Shown here: positions 45,944 through 58,031 of the stretch, piece by piece
How the letters are laid out: every line of letters begins with the position of its first letter
Position numbering within the stretch: the first letter of the stretch is position 1
Assembly: GCA_028622995.1 (NCBI GenBank)
Contig: JAJQJQ010000023.1
Coordinates: 2,480,001-2,544,000, forward strand
Source: Panagrolaimus kolymaensis
Lineage: Eukaryota > Nematoda > Chromadorea > Rhabditida > Panagrolaimidae
Reading direction: 5' to 3'
Length of the DNA stretch: 64,000 bases
Made by a program: the position numbers and the translations under genes
The notes under the pieces: model-generated
Databases searched by the model: none
What the model saw: the letters and a program-made list of their open reading frames with translations, nothing else
What the model was told of the DNA's origin: nothing

Positions 45944-46615
45944 ATGAAACGTGTGTCTTTAATTTTATTATTGCCAACTTTATTATATGGATTAGATGAA
46001 AAACAATTGGAAGTTTCTGAATTGCCTATAGCAAAGTTTGTTCCGCCTAATTGTTCATATACTGTAAGAAGAAATGATCAATATGGAGCTGAAATTAAAG
46101 GGTAATGAAATTTTCTTGAAATCACACAGTTTAAAAATATTTGTAATTATTTTAGTACGGTTTCTGTAGGAGATCCATTATTTCATCAATGGAAATGTGC
46201 TTCCACTGGTTCACTTTATTGCATTATGGTTCATAGTTGTTCAATATCTCATAATGCTGGAAGAAAAGCTAAGAGGGTTGAAATTATTGATGAATTTGGT
46301 TGTTCAATCTACCCAGAATTAGTGCCAAATATGAATTATTTTAATGACACCCAAGCTGGATTTCGAGCGAATGCCTTTTTGATAGATATTGAGCAAGTAA
46401 GAATCTTACATAACTTTATACGATAACGATTTGCTCCCGCTTAATTACATATTTTTGAGTTTGTTTTTACATGCTTCAGCGATAACAAAATAATAAAACA
46501 CTCGATAACAATTTTTTTTACTTTTTAGATGTCCTTATTTTTTCAATGTTCTCTAAAGTTTCTTGTAAAAAGTGATGGCTTTTGTCGACGGCCATTATGT
46601 GCTCGAAAAAATTGA
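45944..46615 (+). CDS. short secreted ZP-domain (cuticlin-like) protein, C-terminal half only
   Basis: Three exons (45944-46101, 46156-46396, 46529-46615) encode 161 residues. A signal peptide (MKRVSLILLLPTLLYG) is followed by a block that follows the C-terminal half of the zona pellucida domain in cuticlins: VGDPLFHQWKC, CIMVHSCSISHNAG, IIDEFGCSIYPEL, FNDTQAGFRANAF and LFFQCSLKFL, ending with cysteines (FCRRPLC). The N-terminal ZP half, furin site and membrane anchor of a full cuticlin are missing; only a 30-residue linker precedes the motif. It may be a genuine short secreted ZP-C protein that joins cuticle polymers, or a truncated duplicate. The frame is intact. Confidence 0.7.
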
Positions 46616-46911
46616 TAACTTCATTTATTATTATTATTATTTTGTTTAATAATAATTATTGATTAAAGCTTTATTTTAAAAGATTTTATAATGGATGACA
46701 AAATTAAATGATAATACATTTTTTTATAATGATGTTGTTCCAAGGATAGAAAAATAAGGAGAAGAAAATATCACTAAATAATGTGAATAATAAATGAAAG
46801 AAAAAGAAGAATAATAAAGAAATTTTTTAAAATAAAAAAACATGGCGGCGGCGAAAAAAGAAAAGTTGATGGAAACTTTTTGATTTGAAGAAAAAATAAA
46901 AAACAAATAAT

Positions 46912-48556
46912 TTATTCTTCCTCTTCTTCGTCTTCTTCTTCTAAAAAAAGGATGGAGGAGATTAGTTTAGGAAATATTTAGGGTATGAAGACCGAGCTCA
47001 CCTTCTTCTTCCTCTTCTTCAGCAGCGGGTTCTTCAGCTGCAGGCGCAGAATCTTCTGTGGGTTTTTCTTCCTTATCTTCGTCAGCTGGTTTATTATCTT
47101 CAGTTTTGGATTTTTCTGATTTATTCTTGTTTGACCATTCAGGCTTGTCACCTTTAGCTTTCTAAATTTAACAATCATCATTACAATAAACTAATGGCAA
47201 ATTTAAAGAAATGTTAGCTACCTTCTGAACAAGTTCATCCAATACGTTTTCTTTTTTAACAACTTTAAGTTGTGAACGGAAATCTTGTTTTTCGCCAGTT
47301 TTGGCTTCACCAAGTTTCTTGAATTTGTTATCGTATTTTGATACTTTCTTGAGGGAAGGTTTGACGCTGAAATGAATTCACTCAATCATAAAAATTATTC
47401 TCTATCAATTCCAATCAATGCCATCAGAAAAAAGAAAAAAACAATGTTTAAAAAAAAGCATGGGAAATCCAAAAAGAAAAAAGAAATTAGGTTTTTTGTC
47501 AAATTACTTAAAAAAAACCACATGTTATTAATGATCTGTGGCTTTTTTTTTTGCAGTACAGCACAAAAAAACATTGGGATTTAGTTTCAGTTAGAAAAAA
47601 TAATAAAGGAAGTTACAGTAATCTTAAAAAGTAAACAAATATGTAATGAGGAAAGTGTAACATACAATTTTCCGCGGAGATCATTGACAGCGATGGTGAG
47701 TTCATTGATCTAAAATTTAGTAGTTTTTAGTAAAGGGTTTATAAACAGCGCAAAGCTTTCTTCAAAAGAAAGGAAAGGCTATTTGGGATTTGTTTTAACA
47801 AAAAAATAGCTATCAAAAAATAAACGGTGGCTCTGCTAATTCGTTTTTAAAATTGCTTTGGAATTATGGAATTATTTATTAGGATGCTTACTTCTGAATC
47901 TTTAGTCGCGACAGCTGAATTGATATCAAATTTTTCTTCTTCAAGCTTTTTAACCTTTTCAAACAAATCATTGTAAATGGATTCAAGCTTTCCATGATCG
48001 TTGATGGAATCAATATCAGGAAGGGCTGGAATACGTGAGCCTAAAGCTGATTGACGTTCCTTTTCACGAGCAAGTTGTTGTTGTTTGAGATCTTCGGCGG
48101 CTTTCATCATGAGAAGCTTGCGAAGCTTCTTCTTACGTTCAGGGGTAAGGAAACCCTTCTTTGCACGCTTTTTGGAACCGGCTTCTTCAAGACGCTTACG
48201 AACTTCAGCCTTCTTGCGTTCACGTTCTTCAGCCTTGCGTTGAGCATCGGATGCTCCAGATTCGCCATCATCATCCATGGCACCGCCATAGCGGACTTCT
48301 TCAAAACTAAAATTATGGTAGGTAAATAAGTGATAATGGTGATTATTAGCAATAAGAAATCATCCATTTATTTGAAATTAAAATTAAATCCTTTTTTATA
48401 AATCTGAACCTCCATAAAAAGAATGTTGTAAAAAAACCAAAAAGTAAAAAAATAGAAATTTTAATTTGGAATTTGTCAAAACATTAAAACCGTAAATTAA
48501 CCTAAAAAGGGAATAAAATATCCAATAACAAACCTTTCAGGCAATAATTCTGACAT
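46912..48556 (-). CDS. troponin I (muscle thin-filament inhibitory subunit)
   Basis: About six minus-strand exons from a 22-nt first coding exon ([13 protein letters not shown]...) to TAA at 46914-46912. Troponin I holds tropomyosin in the blocking position on actin until troponin C binds Ca2+. Signature blocks are [59 protein letters not shown], and [15 protein letters not shown] with EWSNKN at the mobile domain. The tail is very acidic ([10 protein letters not shown]...EEDEEEEE), seen in nematode forms. The gene has relatively long introns for this window, one of about 300 bp. Nematodes carry several paralogues (unc-27/tni series); the isoform cannot be assigned. Confidence 0.93.
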
Positions 48557-49336
48557 GGTGGGCGAAAAACAGCACGACTGATTCGACCTTGCTGCAGATA
48601 TCAAAAATGTAAAGCAAAATTTAAAGCTTGCTATTGAAAAGGCGGACCGCTGTTGTTTAGCTCTTTTTCTTTCTCATATACTCTTGCTGCTGCTGCTTCC
48701 TCCAAAATCAACTTTAGCTTTGCCAACAACGGCTGTTTGTTTCATTCGAGCTTTAGACAATCAGGCAAAAATCGAAATAGCATTGATTATTTGCTTTAAA
48801 GAAATGCAGTCAGACAAATGTTTCTTATTTAAAAGACCAAAAGTTGTAAAGATATTTTTCTCTTATCTTTGAATTCTTTTTCTTTTTTTTGCCAATCAAG
48901 CAGGCGGTTGGTTGATCGTCGTCACGGCAAGCAATGATCGCGCCCCCTCATCTTTGCTGCCGCCGCTTCCCCTTTATAGAGAGTAGGCGTTATAAGTCGA
49001 TATGTATGTTTCTCTCTTTCTTCTTTCTTTTGTTCTTCTCAATTTAATCCAGAAAGAACGTCCTCATCATCAATGAAGATGGAGGGATCGATCAAAAGAA
49101 AACAAAAGTTTTATGCCATTTTTTCTCTTTCAAATTTTTTAAAAGAGATTATTTTATCAGCTCAAAAAATTGCCTTTATTTTTTTCTCTCACATCCAAGT
49201 TTGAAAAAAATAAATAAGAAGAAACAAAAAAATGCTAACAATTAAAACAAATGGATAAAAGAAATTTATGTGCAAGAAACAACAACAAATACAGAAATAA
49301 AAAATACAAAAAAAATGATCAAAGGAATAGAACATT
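48557..49336. promoter_or_regulatory. troponin I upstream region
   Basis: 780 bp between the troponin I start and the THOC2 stop. It includes the proximal promoter, with CTGCTGCTGCTTCC near 48690 and a GC-richer segment (GCGCCCCCTCATC...TGCCGCCGCTTCCCC) at 48910-48980, unusual for this AT-rich window. Muscle-type cis elements are likely but not identifiable by eye. No gene is supported. Confidence 0.5.
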
Positions 49337-52300
49337 TCACCGTTTTGATGACCGAGTTGACTTCTTTGGAGGCGCAGATGATGGAGCTTCTACAAATGCT
49401 TGAATGAAATTTTTAAATATTAAAGTATGGTTAAGCTTACCAGATCCTACCGTTATTCTTTTTCTTGGTGTACGATCATTTGTTCCTTGTGGTGTCACGG
49501 CTGTTGTTCCATTTTCAACTTTTTCTTTCTAAAAACAAATCATACGTTTGCAAAAAAATAATACAAGTTAATTCAAATAGCATACATTATAAAAATCTTC
49601 AACAGGAACCATCAAAGTATGACGCTTTTTCAGTTGTGTTGAATAACTAGCAGCCAAAAGACTCAAATCATTTCTAACACCTTTCTCATTATCACGAAGT
49701 TTTTCGACGGTATTTAGTAAAGTATTGAAATGAGTTGTTACTACAGGATAAGCGGAAAGAACTTTAGTCATAACAATCAGAGTATTTCGTTTGCTAACGT
49801 ATGAACCATTATTGAGCATATGAGCAAAAGTTTTACAAAGTCTAAAATGCCATTTAAAGCAGATAGTTCGAAATTCTTCATAGCCAATTGTTGAATCTTT
49901 GATTTCATTATCATCATTCTTTTTTAGCCGCATTGGATGAGAAGAACACTCCTTAAATTGAATCATAAAAAAAATATATAAAAATTTAATAGTAAATCAA
50001 ACCTCGTTGAAGATACTATGATTATCGTGCCATTTCAAAGCAAGTGCAAGCAACATTTCATAAAATCTTCCAATTGAATGACTTTCTTTTTCACTTAAAC
50101 TATTGATAATTAGAGACGAATCACAGAAAAGTTTATCAAAAAAGATCAAAGTTTGCATATTTTGAGTTTTTTGAAGATGAAGGATTTCAACTAATCGAGC
50201 GCAAAATGCTGCATCAGCTTCAGAAAACATTGCGCGAGGCATAAGGCATGTTTGAATAAATCGATGAATTGGATTTGATTGAACTAAAATAACCAACTCA
50301 ATAGTGAAGACATACAAAGAAAAAATAACTTACTTTGCAAAGGAAACATATCACAAACTTGTTGTTTCAAATAACCACGTACATGTACAACATGCTGTTC
50401 ACGTCCGCTCAATTCTTCCCGAAGTTTACGTTCAAGAACTTGTGCTTTGTCTTCTTTTTGGCGTTTTTTCGAACTCTACAAAGCAAACAAATAAGGTTAA
50501 AAAATACAATTAAATAAATGACTCACACTTTCATTATTTTCACTCTTTTCAGATGCAGCTTTATTAATCAATTTTTCATACAATGCCGTAGGACACTGTA
50601 AGTCGCCAAGATCAAGAAGCCAAAAAACAACATAAAGTCTTTTAGAAAGATCTGTCCAAAATGAAGATTCATTCAATCCAACAAGAGCTTCTTCCAAAGA
50701 TTGCACCACACGTTGAAAACATTGATTGAAGATTAGTTGTGATTGGGTTTCATCAATCGTTTGATCATCACCTTTTAACTTTTTAACTCCATCTTTCCAT
50801 TGGACCTAAAATTATCGTAATTTATTAAAACCGTAAAATAAATAAAGCTCACCTCGATATCTCTCATATAAATTTGTCTCCAGAAATACATTGAACATTC
50901 GATAGGCAAAAAGTAATCTTTAATTAACGATTCAGCTTTTGGTAAAATTGCAGCACATTCATCTGGTTTGAAAGCAAATTGAAGGAAACTATTGAATTGT
51001 ACGAAGGTGTCTCGACATTGATCCAAAAGTTGACCAGTGAGTTTTAATGGCAAACTTTCAGAATCAACAAAAACGACACAACTTTTCTGCTGAGCCATTA
51101 GAATAAACAACGATGGTAAGAGATCATCTTTCAACAAAGCTTCTTTGAGGCGAGCAGAAAGCCTTTTTGAACTTCTTACAGCTAAAGTATGGAATATTTC
51201 TTGTTTCATGATTTCTCCACCAGTCAATGCTTCTATTCCATTTTCAGTTAAATTTGCATTTGCATCAATACCGGACATATTTGCAACTATTTCACGAAGT
51301 ATTAACAAATCCAATGATTTACCAGTTTTGAGTTCATTGACAATAAATTGAAGCATACTTGTCAAATCAGTCGTGTACTTTTTGTACAAAGCTCCAATAA
51401 ACGTTGCAAGTGCTATTATCCATGTTGAAAGAGTTCCATCATGCGTTTTAAGTTGGCCTTTTTCAGGAGCGGATAAACTTTCGATGATACAAACTAAAAA
51501 TAATTAAGTAAAAAAATGTAGTCTTTGTAGCCATGCTTACATGTAAGTACGTCCAATTCAAGATTAGATAAAAATCTCAAAGATTCAACAACAGGAGTAA
51601 TAAAATTTTGAAAAACTTGAACTTGATCAAGCAAATATTCAAAGACAGCAAACGGATGAATGTGGCATAGTTTACCAAGAAGACGACCAATAAGTTTCAC
51701 AGAATCTTTGCTTAATCTCCTAAAAATTTGTTATGATTAGTGTTATACAGCATTTAAAACAAACTTTATTGAATATTTTGTTCTTCCAAGAACCATAGCC
51801 CTTTGAACGTCCAAAAATTTGGGTGTATGAATATATTTCCAATGACTGTATAATCTGAATCTTTGTTGATAGGTGAAAAGATTTAACAGTTCCCATAGTT
51901 CATCACTGTAAGAATAGCTACTTTCGAGAAGAGAAAGAGCTGGTAAAACACAATTATCAACAACATCAACCATGTAAATTTCTAATTTCTTTAATTCCAC
52001 GTTAACTTCCATGTTTTTGAAAAATATTGTAATCACTCGAAGCAATTTAGATGCAGTTATCGGTTCGATTGCGATGTAAGGTCCAAGATGAGTGATCATA
52101 GGAATTGTAAAATCAACAAATTCGGTCCACGTTTTCACAGGTTCAAATTGAAATCCATAAACATTATTGTTAGAAGACGAACCAAAAGAATCATCATCGA
52201 ATTGAATTTTGTAGAGATGAGAAATTGAATGATCAATTAAACGTGCGATGGCAAGTTGAATACGTTGTCTAAAATAAGATCACGATTGAGAATTCAGAAA

Positions 52301-53795
52301 GATCACATAAGAACCAATATTTGAAAATAATTAACAATCACAATTTCAAAAGAATGTTATCATCACCAATCATACTAGAACAAGAAAGATGTCTTAAGTA
52401 AGTCAGCAGATTCTTGAAAAGTACAGAATAGGTTACTCTAACAATTTTAGCGATATCATACAAAACGAAAAAAACTTACGAAATAGATACAGCAGAAAAG
52501 GCTGGAAATTTGTCCAAAAGTTTGAAAGCGATATCCCATGCACCTCGTTCAAGCAAAGCACAAAGTAATCCAAGTTTAAGATTTTTAGAAAGATTAATAT
52601 TCTGAAAGTAAGAATGTGCTGTTAATAAGAGCAGAAAATAAGCTAAAAACTAACATCATCATAGAAATCTCCAGCAATCTCAGCGTCCTCTGATAATTGA
52701 GAATTTAAAGCAACATAAAAAGGCATTGCAGCAACATTCTTTGTTTCTTCTTCTGTTTCAACCATTTTTATTTCGCCATTTGAGGTAATGATGGTTTCTG
52801 CTTTCTTGGCTCTTGTTTTTATGAGATCATTATGTTTCTTTGAGGTTTCAATTAAGGATTTTTGCTCAGGATCAAGCTAAAAAAACTAATGTTAAAACCA
52901 GGATAAATAACACAATTAACTTACAAAAGAGAAGAATGGTAATAAATCAACAAGTTTTTGTTCACATATTATAGCAGCGAGATTGCAAAGAGAATATGCA
53001 GATCCGTCCAGTTTCTGAAACATAGATTCGTTTGCTTGTTAATATTAAGCACAACAACTTACTTCTTGGAAAATAAACTTTCTTTTTAATATATCAGCCA
53101 AATCCTGTGAGTTGACTTTCAAGGCTGATAAGATGCCAGTATAAAAGTTAGCTCGGTCTGCATTTGCTTCAAAGCAATCTAAGAGAATGTCTATCACGCG
53201 ATTTGGATCCAAGTTGAATTGACCTTAAATTAAGTAGTAGTTTCAGCATCAACAAAATAAAGATAAAAAAAACGAACCAATAAGCTTTTGTAATCGTGCA
53301 AGAGTTCTCATAGGATCATTATATTTATCACCAGCAAACAATTCTGAGATGGTTTTTGCATAGCCTTCACTTTCTTCCCGTAACAAATTGAACTTTAGTT
53401 GTTTGTAATATAGCCTTGTTTTGAGTTTAACCATTCGGATTTTTGTTGCTTTATCATCTGCACCACAAGCAACATATTCATAATGACAAAACTCTTCAGG
53501 AAAATACTAAAAGTCAAAAGATAAGGATTTGATTTTGAGGATGTGTAAAAAACGATTACTTTTGTTGCTATGGTTTTCAAACCTTTCTTATAATCCGGTT
53601 GTCCATCGTCCAAAGTTGTATCAAAAGTTGATAAAGCATCATTTGCAAGACCAACATCCTTTGCAAAGTCATCCTGAAAATGTGAAACTTTATATATATT
53701 AAGAAATGATTTTAACTACTTACGATAAAGTCATCTGGTGAATTACTGCTTAATGCTGCATCAAGCCTTTTCAATAGTTCTTCACAATTTGTCAT
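49337..53795 (-). CDS. thoc-2: THO complex subunit 2 (THOC2)
   Basis: A long minus-strand gene of more than ten exons from MTNCEELLKRLDAAL at 53795 to TGA 49339-49337, about 1,200 residues. THOC2 is the main scaffold of THO, which couples transcription, R-loop prevention and mRNA export. Landmarks include FNLLREESEGYAKTISEL, WNYLN-region segments, the conserved LGRTKYSIK|RLSKDSVK, LGKLCHIHPFAVFEYLL, FITPVVESLRFL, and SLDLLILREIVANMSGIDA with GIEALTGGE. These match the central block of metazoan THOC2 in order. It is shorter than human THOC2 (about 1,590 residues), with only a small basic Ser-rich tail (KKSTRSSKR). It is divergent from rpl-33, 293 bp apart. Confidence 0.92.
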
Positions 53796-54088
53796 TATCA
53801 AAAAATGGTTCACTGAAACAATAAACTTTCTTTTGACTTTGAAAAATAAAATCTCTTCGTTCTAAGTTTTTTGGCGAAACGGTCTTTTATTCTTCCATTA
53901 TTTGAATTCCCGGTTCTCAGGCAATGAAAGATACTGTAAGCAAAGGGAAGCTCTCTCCTTTTTTTCAATGGATTTTCCTTTCTCATCTCGTTTCTGAAAA
54001 AAATAAGCTTCAATTTTTTGCCTTTCTCCGCCATATTTTTCCTCTTCCATAATTAATATTCATCCTGGTTTTTTTTTCAGAACTCAAA
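53796..54088. promoter_or_regulatory. divergent promoter region, thoc-2 / rpl-33, with putative trans-splice acceptor
   Basis: 293 bp between opposed starts. The strong acceptor TTTTTTTTTCAG ends at 54080, 8 nt before the rpl-33 ATG, and has no matching upstream donor in frame. That is the usual layout of a spliced-leader trans-splice site in nematodes. Confidence 0.5.
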
Positions 54089-54562
54089 ATGGAAAGCCAA
54101 CAACGCCAACACGGTCCCAAACCTGCCAAAAGGTTAGTTTACATCTTTTCGATTAACTTTTATATTCATTTTCCTTCTTTTTTAGACTTTACGTCAGAGC
54201 TATCTTCACTGGATACAAACGTGGTCTTCGCAATCAACATGAAAATACATCTCTTCTCAAACTCGAAGGTGTCCATACACCACAAGATGCAAAATACTAC
54301 CTTGGTAAACGAGCTGTCTATGTATACAAAGGTCACAAGAAGGTTGCTCGACATGGTGGAGAAAAAACAAAAATTAGAGCTATTTGGGGACGTATCACTC
54401 GTGTTCATGGTAATTCTGGTGCTGTTCGTGCTAAATTCCACAACAATCTTCCTGCAGCTGCAATGGGAAAACGTATTCGTGTGGTGTGTTTATATACTCC
54501 TTTATGTGATCTCTTTACTTATCTTTTTCATTTTTCAGATGCTCTATCCAAGTAACATCTAA
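54089..54562 (+). CDS. rpl-33: 60S ribosomal protein L35A (eL33)
   Basis: Three exons (54089-54132, 54186-54483, 54539-54562) give 121 residues. Motifs are LYVRAIFTGYKRGLRNQ, TSLLKLEGVHTPQDAKYYLG, AVYVYKGHKK, and IRAIWGRITRVHGNSGAVR, ending MGKRIRVMLYPSNI. All match eL33 and its universal 'iRvmLYPSni' end. The last exon is only 24 nt. Codon usage looks typical of a highly expressed gene (GTC, ATC, CGT and AAC are more frequent than in neighbours). It is convergent with the SLC12A8-like gene, with 154 bp between stops. Confidence 0.95.
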   Translation: MESQQRQHGPKPAKRLVYIFSINFYIHFPSFLDFTSELSSLDTNVVFAINMKIHLFSNSKVSIHHKMQNTTLVNELSMYTKVTRRLLDMVEKKQKLELFGDVSLVFMVILVLFVLNSTTIFLQLQWENVFVWCVYILLYVISLLIFFIFQMLYPSNI

Positions 54563-54716
54563 TCTGGCGCTTTGTCTTGAATTCTCTTGTATAACTTGGC
54601 GTCATTTTTGTTTTCGTTGAATAAATTTATGTTTGTTTTCAATTATTGTGTCAAAGATTTTTCACCGAGATTTATTATTTTTTCTTACGTTAGATATGAG
54701 ACAAATGGATTTATTT

Positions 54717-56832
54717 TTAATCAATGTTTTGCGCATGGTGGTAATGCTTTCGGTGAGCATAATCTTCATTTTCATCGTTTAAACGTGACGATTCAAGTTC
54801 TAAATTTGGACCAGTTGCCGTACCACCGATGAGGAGAGTACTTTTGTTTTGTTGTACAGGGACATCACCCTTGGAAACAACTTGGAACATGTGTCGGATT
54901 GAAAATTCTGATACACCACCACTAGTGGTTGGGCATTTTTGTCCAATATGATAGTAAAGAAGTGCAATGGCGGCGATCATAGCTAAACTCATCCAAAAGT
55001 TGATTAAAAAGCAAATAAGAACATTGATTACAGCGCCACAAAGAGCAACATAGCGATTAGTAAATGGTGAATAAAAGTCGCCACCAGAGCCAATGTTATT
55101 TATGTTTGAATTCTCTTGGGCTTGTTGACGTTCAGGGAATAATGCATTGAGATCATCTCGAGCTAAATTATGACTTGATCCATAGTCGGATTTAGGTGGT
55201 TCTTGACCAGCAATTTGTGTTTTAAGTTCTTTCAAATCTGTACTCATTGCAAGCGAAACATAAGCATAATTAACGGCAGCATAGGTAAATAAGAATGGTA
55301 AAGTGGATAAAATAGCTAAATAATTTAGATCTCCAAGAAGAACAAATACTATAGAAATTGTAGTTAGAACTATTGTTGCTCTAACGGGATTATTATTTGG
55401 GCCATCCTAAAGAAATTTTATGTGTAAAAAGAATTCGAAAAACAATAACATACTCCAGAGGCAAGGGAATTCAATGAAGGAATGAATCCTTCCGCTGCAA
55501 TCCCTTGCAAAACTCTTGGTGTTCCAATTAATCCAGCAGTTAGAGAGCTCAAAGATGCAATGTAAATTCCAGAAAGGAAAAGGAATTTTGTGATTGAAAC
55601 TCTTTCACCAACTAAAGTATCACAAAGAAGCATATTTCGTTCAACGCTTGCGCCAAATGTAATGATGAATAAGAAACACCCAATGGAACTAATTGCAATA
55701 GCACTGAGTTCTCCTTTAGCAATGTTTTTGTAAGGATTTTGAAGTTCAGCTCCCATATTAACGCCAGTGAGAACTCCAAGGAAATTAGCAAAGAGGATTC
55801 CAAAAAGCGAGAAGAAAGTTTGAGGGCCAGCATCATATTCAAATCCCAAATCTGAACAATTAATTTGTTCGTAATGTGATTCCCAATTGGATGAAAGCTG
55901 GGCTTTATTCCATCCACCAACTCCATCTTCTAAAAATTATTTCTTTATTTTCACTTCATAGCTAAGGAAATGTTTTTTATTACTAAAAGTTGAGGTAAAC
56001 ATTCCACCGAGAATAAAATCCAATGCTGCAATTCCAACGCACATTAATAATACAGTAACAGCTCTAATAGCGTGTTGGACGCCAGCAACATTTACTGCTA
56101 AAAATGGTTTAACCTTTTTTATGCTTTTTAATTATTCTTTTATTTTCTCTCACCAGTGACAGCCAAAATAGTCAAAATGGAAAATAATTTTATGATAAAT
56201 TGAGATTCGGTTGAAAAGAGCCGTGCCATACTTTCACCAAAACCTACTGCTACGAGAGAGCTTCCGACAGCTTGTCCAAAAATATAAACAAGTGAAACAG
56301 CTCCACCAAATTGAGCTCCAAGAACATGAGATATTAAAAAATAAATACCTCCCGATTGAACGTGACATCGTTGACAAATTCCAATGGCAGAAAATACCGT
56401 AATCAAAACGATAATAACAGAAAATGCTAGAAGAGCTAAAGCACCACCAACTCCAGCTGTTCCCTGAAAATACATAAGTATGTCAACGAAAGTTTTTATT
56501 TTGATTAAAATGCACCTATTTATTGACAATGAATACAGAACAAAAAATTAAGGTTTGGATCTTTATTTTTACATTTTGCATAATTTATACTACCTTCATA
56601 AAAAATGCTTTCAAAAACTTACAACAATCCATCCTAATCTCAAAAATATGACAATACCAAAAATATTTACTAATACTGTTACCATTACAGTTGGAGTACC
56701 AAAGCTAAGCTTTTCATCTAAATTTATGGGTTTCTGCCACCATTGACCCTCAACATTGGATCCACGTTGTTCGGCAGCAAACAAAGAATCATCGGGATCT
56801 ATCGTCGTCATCCTTCTTCGCTCGACTATCAA
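54717..56832 (-). CDS. cation-chloride cotransporter family protein, SLC12A8 (CCC9)-like
   Basis: About seven minus-strand exons from MIVERRRMTTIDPDDSL to TAA 54719-54717 encode about 650 residues with roughly a dozen hydrophobic helices. The first helix region (SFGTPTVMVTVLVNIFGIVI, FLRLGWIV|GTAGVGG) has the 'NifGvviFLR.GWiVG..G' signature of the SLC12 family. Further family blocks are SGGIYFLISHVLGAQFGGAV, FGQAVGSSLVAVGFGES, FFSLFGILFANFLGVLTGVN and the TPRVLQGIA helix. The short N-terminus and lack of a long cytosolic C-terminal domain distinguish it from NKCC/KCC and match SLC12A8, whose substrate is debated (amines, amino acids or NMN). It has a His-rich C-terminus (HRKHYHHAQ). Confidence 0.85.
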
Positions 56833-58031
56833 GTTTGAATATTCAAATAAAAAAAACTTGGATGCAACTAAATTAAGTTTTAAAATACTCCTTTTCTTTC
56901 TTTTTTTAAATTGAAAGAGGAGTTTTTCTTTTTCTTCACTTCTGGCAACTACTACTGCTGCGCATGCAAAAAATGCTGCTGCAATCGATATTGTTCGTTG
57001 TTGGTTGGTGAAAAGATGAAGGGAAAAAGGAAAGAAAAGCCGTTAGCAGTAAAGCCAAAAAAGGCTTACTTATAAATAAAAAAAGAAAGTAGGAGTGCTT
57101 GCTTGCTGCTGTTGACGAAGGCAATGTCGCTAGAAACAAAAAAATATAATGCAACAAAATAAAATGCTCAAGACAAACAAATTTAACTAAAGAAAATGCT
57201 GGATGCAACCCTATCAAACCAATAAAAATAAGTAAAAGTATGCCCATACTAAAGAAAATTAAACTTAAGTATGGAAGAATGCAACATTATGGATAAAAGT
57301 TTTACGGCAGAATTTACTGGAAAACAGTTCTGAATACAGCCAAGAAAAAGAAAAGAAGGATGCTAACTATTTAAAAAAAATCTCAAAGATATGGAAACCT
57401 TTGGTTTCAGTAAATGAAGTCATTGTTGGTTTTAACAGGAGATTTACCAACAGCAATAATCGTGTTTCTCATTTTTTAACACTTAACACTCAACAGCAAG
57501 TACCATTAACCAATTAAATTGAGAAACTAATGATTGATGGCCAAATAATAATGAACATTAAAGTTTGTCACTTCAAAAATAAGCAATGGCCTGGAAGATA
57601 AGAATTCAGTAAATCACATATTTTGTTACATAATCAAACATGTGGTTCAAAGGATTAAACCATTTTTTAACACTACTGTCGATAAATTAATTATCTTTTA
57701 TTTTGATACAATCATCAGAAATTCAATCTTTTATTCATTTTATAAGGAAGGTAATAAATTCCAAGTAAAAACAATCATCAATCAATAATGTGCTTTCTGA
57801 TTCAAATGGCAAAAAAAAAATGATACAGTATTTGATGATACAGTGTTAGATTGGCGAAATGGATACGTTTAGGGGCAGATTCCTAAAAGCGAGAGTCAAA
57901 GCTTCGCTTCCATAAAATAAAAGCTCTCTCAATTTTTTTTTTCAACGTTGAAGAAAACTCAAAGCTTTCATTTTTAACTTCATTTTTCGCAGCTATTTCA
58001 ATTTCGTCACTTCTTTATTTGGATTCTCATC
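56833..58031. other. divergent intergenic, SLC12A8-like / coiled-coil gene
   Basis: 1.2 kb between divergent genes, AT-rich with T runs. The 103-codon minus frame near 57000 is Phe/Leu-rich low complexity and is not called. No structured RNA recognised. Confidence 0.5.
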
